From NCBI RefSeq assembly GCF_048128805.1, contig NC_136010.1:19348980-19412979 (forward strand): a DNA stretch of 64,000 nucleotides, in the 5' to 3' direction. Within the stretch, counting starts at the first letter, position 1, and every line of letters begins with the position of its first letter. The notes beneath the pieces were generated by a model. That model was not told the DNA's origin. It saw only the letters and a list, made by a program, of their open reading frames with translations, and made no database searches. The translations under genes and the position numbers were made by a program. Positions 61,852 to 64,000 of this stretch are shown piece after piece. The DNA comes from Centroberyx gerrardi (taxonomy: Eukaryota; Chordata; Actinopteri; Beryciformes; Berycidae).

Positions 61852-62570
61852 CTAGACAGTAAAGAAGAGGCTGAATGGTAAAATGTTGTTGTTAGCAGCA
61901 GCACACAGACAAGTTAATTGGGAATTATCTAATCGTTTGAAAGAAGTTACCCAAGCCTGAACTCTGCAGATACTCTTATAGGTTAGGTGAAAATACCCAA
62001 AGGAAAACAATACATTGTATAGCTGAGAGACAATGGAAAAGACGTATTTACTCCCCATATGGTCTGACTATTTGAAAAAAATAGATGCATTGGAATGAAT
62101 ATTTCTCCAACGTGCATTTTCCAATCCATCTCAGATACTGTCTGTAAACAACACTAGAAAAGTCACATTATTAAAAACAATATACACAACATATCTGCAG
62201 CAATCTACCCATTCATTTTGTACACACATTTCTAAGTCGCTGGATAAAGAGCTTACAGAACTGAATAAAGAAACTGCAAGCTGCTGCACAATATTTACAG
62301 TTGCATTTGTATGAGCAATCTTCTGGAGCAGATGTAGAAATAGATGAAAAGGTTGTTTTATTTTAATAAAAAAACATAATCCTGTACCAATGATGAAGAC
62401 AATGCCTGCGAAGTGGAAGTAATATACAAAGCAAAGCAGGATTGACAGAAAGAAGGAGTTAGAAAGACTGCGCCTTTCAGGATTTACAACAGATGCAGTT
62501 ACACTCCCAAACTAATTTCCGGAAAGTCTGTTTATGTCACAGAGGCCGTGAGTTGCACAGTGCAGATTTA

Positions 62571-62626
62571 CAGAGAGAAAGAGAGAGAGAGAGAGAGAGG
62601 GAGGGAGAGAGAGAGCGAGAGGGAGG

Positions 62627-62658
<32 letters not shown>

Positions 62659-62676
62659 GACAGAGACAGAGAGGGA
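62571..62676. repeat. (GA)n-rich purine tract
   Basis: About 105 bases of GAGA with GGGA and GACA variants. Confidence 0.95.
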
Positions 62677-62797
62677 TATGGGGACAAGACAATTACGATT
62701 AAGACAACATGCGCTCAAATTTGCTTCAGACAGAAGATAGCGAAATTACAGTTTTGTCTCCATCTCATACACATGCACACATGACTAGAGCATGCAC

Positions 62798-62800
62798 ACA

Positions 62801-62831
<31 letters not shown>
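62798..62831. repeat. (CA)n microsatellite
   Basis: About 34 bases of CA repeat upstream of the opsin. Confidence 0.95.
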
Positions 62832-62833
<2 letters not shown>

Positions 62834-64000
62834 TGGAGACACACACAAACACACAAATACATACACACACTTAATGAGCTGAGATTACAGCATGTTTTCG
62901 TTAATACTGTACATTCTGCCATGATGGACTGACAGCTGCACAAGAGATTCAGCTCTTTAGGAGAGACACTTCAGGGATAATAAATGAACCTAATGGATTG
63001 TTAGTAGAATCTTAACTGTGTCTGTCTAGCATCAGTAGAAGCATAACCGAGACACTCATGCTCCTTGGTATGAGCCGGGGCCCATTAGCTGGACAAACAA
63101 AATCTTCTTGGCCACCTATCTGCAAACAAGAAGATGCTTGCTATTCAGGACATCGCCGCGCTTGATGTAGAGGAATGAAAAATGGAAAAATGGAAATTGG
63201 AAAGGAAAGCAGAGTGCGGGGGAAGAATCTGGGGCCAAAATCGTCAGAATTGATGCAGAGGCAACATTGACTCTCAAGGGCTTAAGCAATCATCGAGGAT
63301 AAAGAATAAGGCTTTATTATTATTGTGCAAGTCAACACTCCAGTCAATGACAAACCAAATACATTTCAAATGTTCAGTCTGTCCGGGTGGAGGAGACTCA
63401 GTGGGGTGTGAAACATTGTTACAAGGAATTATTTGGGTCACAGCTGAATCACTGGACAAGGCAGTCACCAGCATCCTGCAGTCCATCAGCTGACAGGACC
63501 ACAGTTTTAGTGCCAGTCACTGCAAGAACTACACTGCCATGTCAGCACAAAACACAGTCCAGCTAGTAATGAGGCTTATCATGTCCTATCACATGAATTC
63601 ACTGTATAAACATCACAGTGATTGTCTCCATCTGTCAGACTTGATGCCACCATTAACTAGCAGCCACGTTTTCAATGTGTGATTACAAGACAAAGACCTA
63701 AAGACGGTAGCATTTCATAAGAACCGAAGCAGTTGGATTAGGTTTATGGTTCCGCTTTTTGTGGGTGATGATTCTTACCATCATGCCAAATTTAGAGGGT
63801 GTTGTTGCATTTTGAATCTGCACACTCAGAATACTTTATTTTAACATCTGCACGTTTTAAAGTGCATCTCATAACATATGAAAAGTCTTATTAAAGACAA
63901 GAATATGTTTCATTAATCTCAAATGTCTCTTCCCCTTCTCTTCGCCTTACCCTTGTATTCATTCGTTGTATCGGAACGTGTTTACGTAATCAGAAGGCCA

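Larger units (their letters stand above)
61852..64000. other. Opsin upstream region to the window edge
   Basis: No further gene was recognised. A splice acceptor abuts the opsin ATG at 61852, so at least one more 5' exon should lie here but was not located. Purine-rich (GA)n at 62571-62676 and (CA)n at 62798-62831 account for the Arg/Glu repeat frames. Confidence 0.5.

Noticed and set aside
62493-62784. Arg-Glu-rich frames upstream of the opsin
   Set aside because: Produced by the (GA)n tract at 62571-62676.

Overview
The window is vertebrate nuclear DNA, almost certainly from a spiny-rayed (percomorph-like) teleost. Genes are split into many short exons with GT-AG introns, introns are mostly 0.1-8 kb, (CA)n/(CT)n microsatellites are abundant, and there are fish-type SINE, hAT-MITE and fold-back repeats. 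The proteins are clearly vertebrate. There is no prokaryotic, organellar or viral gene content.

Seven protein-coding genes can be reconstructed with consistent reading phase across every exon junction. On the + strand: prickle3 (11 coding exons, 1582-21749, planar-cell-polarity PET/LIM protein with a C-terminal CaaX box); fam110a (one coding exon, 24956-26203); an Mfsd2-family lysolipid transporter (14 coding exons, 27694-33719); and fkbp1a/FKBP12 (4 coding exons, 36891-38138). On the - strand: snph/syntaphilin (4 coding exons, 45855 down to 41812); rad21l1, the meiotic cohesin kleisin (13 coding exons, 55351 down to 49963); and an Opn5-group opsin (5 coding exons, 61851 down to 59914). The four + genes and three - genes converge between fkbp1a and snph.

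The genes do not form an operon-like system. Their grouping is ancestral synteny: FAM110A, RAD21L1, SNPH and FKBP1A are together on human 20p13 (from memory). Here the block is rearranged, with prickle3, the Mfsd2 gene and the opsin as non-20p13 neighbours, and SDCBP2, which I recall between SNPH and FKBP1A in human, is not seen.

Gene-poor stretches (1-1500, the large prickle3 introns, 22.1-24.5 kb, 34.0-36.8 kb, 39.1-41.8 kb, 45.9-49.9 kb, 55.8-59.9 kb and 61.9-64.0 kb) hold microsatellites, a 312-bp hAT MITE with a perfect 8-bp target duplication, a tRNA-type SINE, a ~0.7-kb fold-back element and a few unexplained coding-like patches.

The most notable biology is the opsin. It keeps the retinal-binding lysine and NPxxY motif, but its DRY motif reads V-C-C, and it has a cysteine directly after the conserved extracellular-loop-2 cysteine, the position described as important in the reverse photoreceptor Opn5L1. 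I did not find an undescribed multi-gene system.
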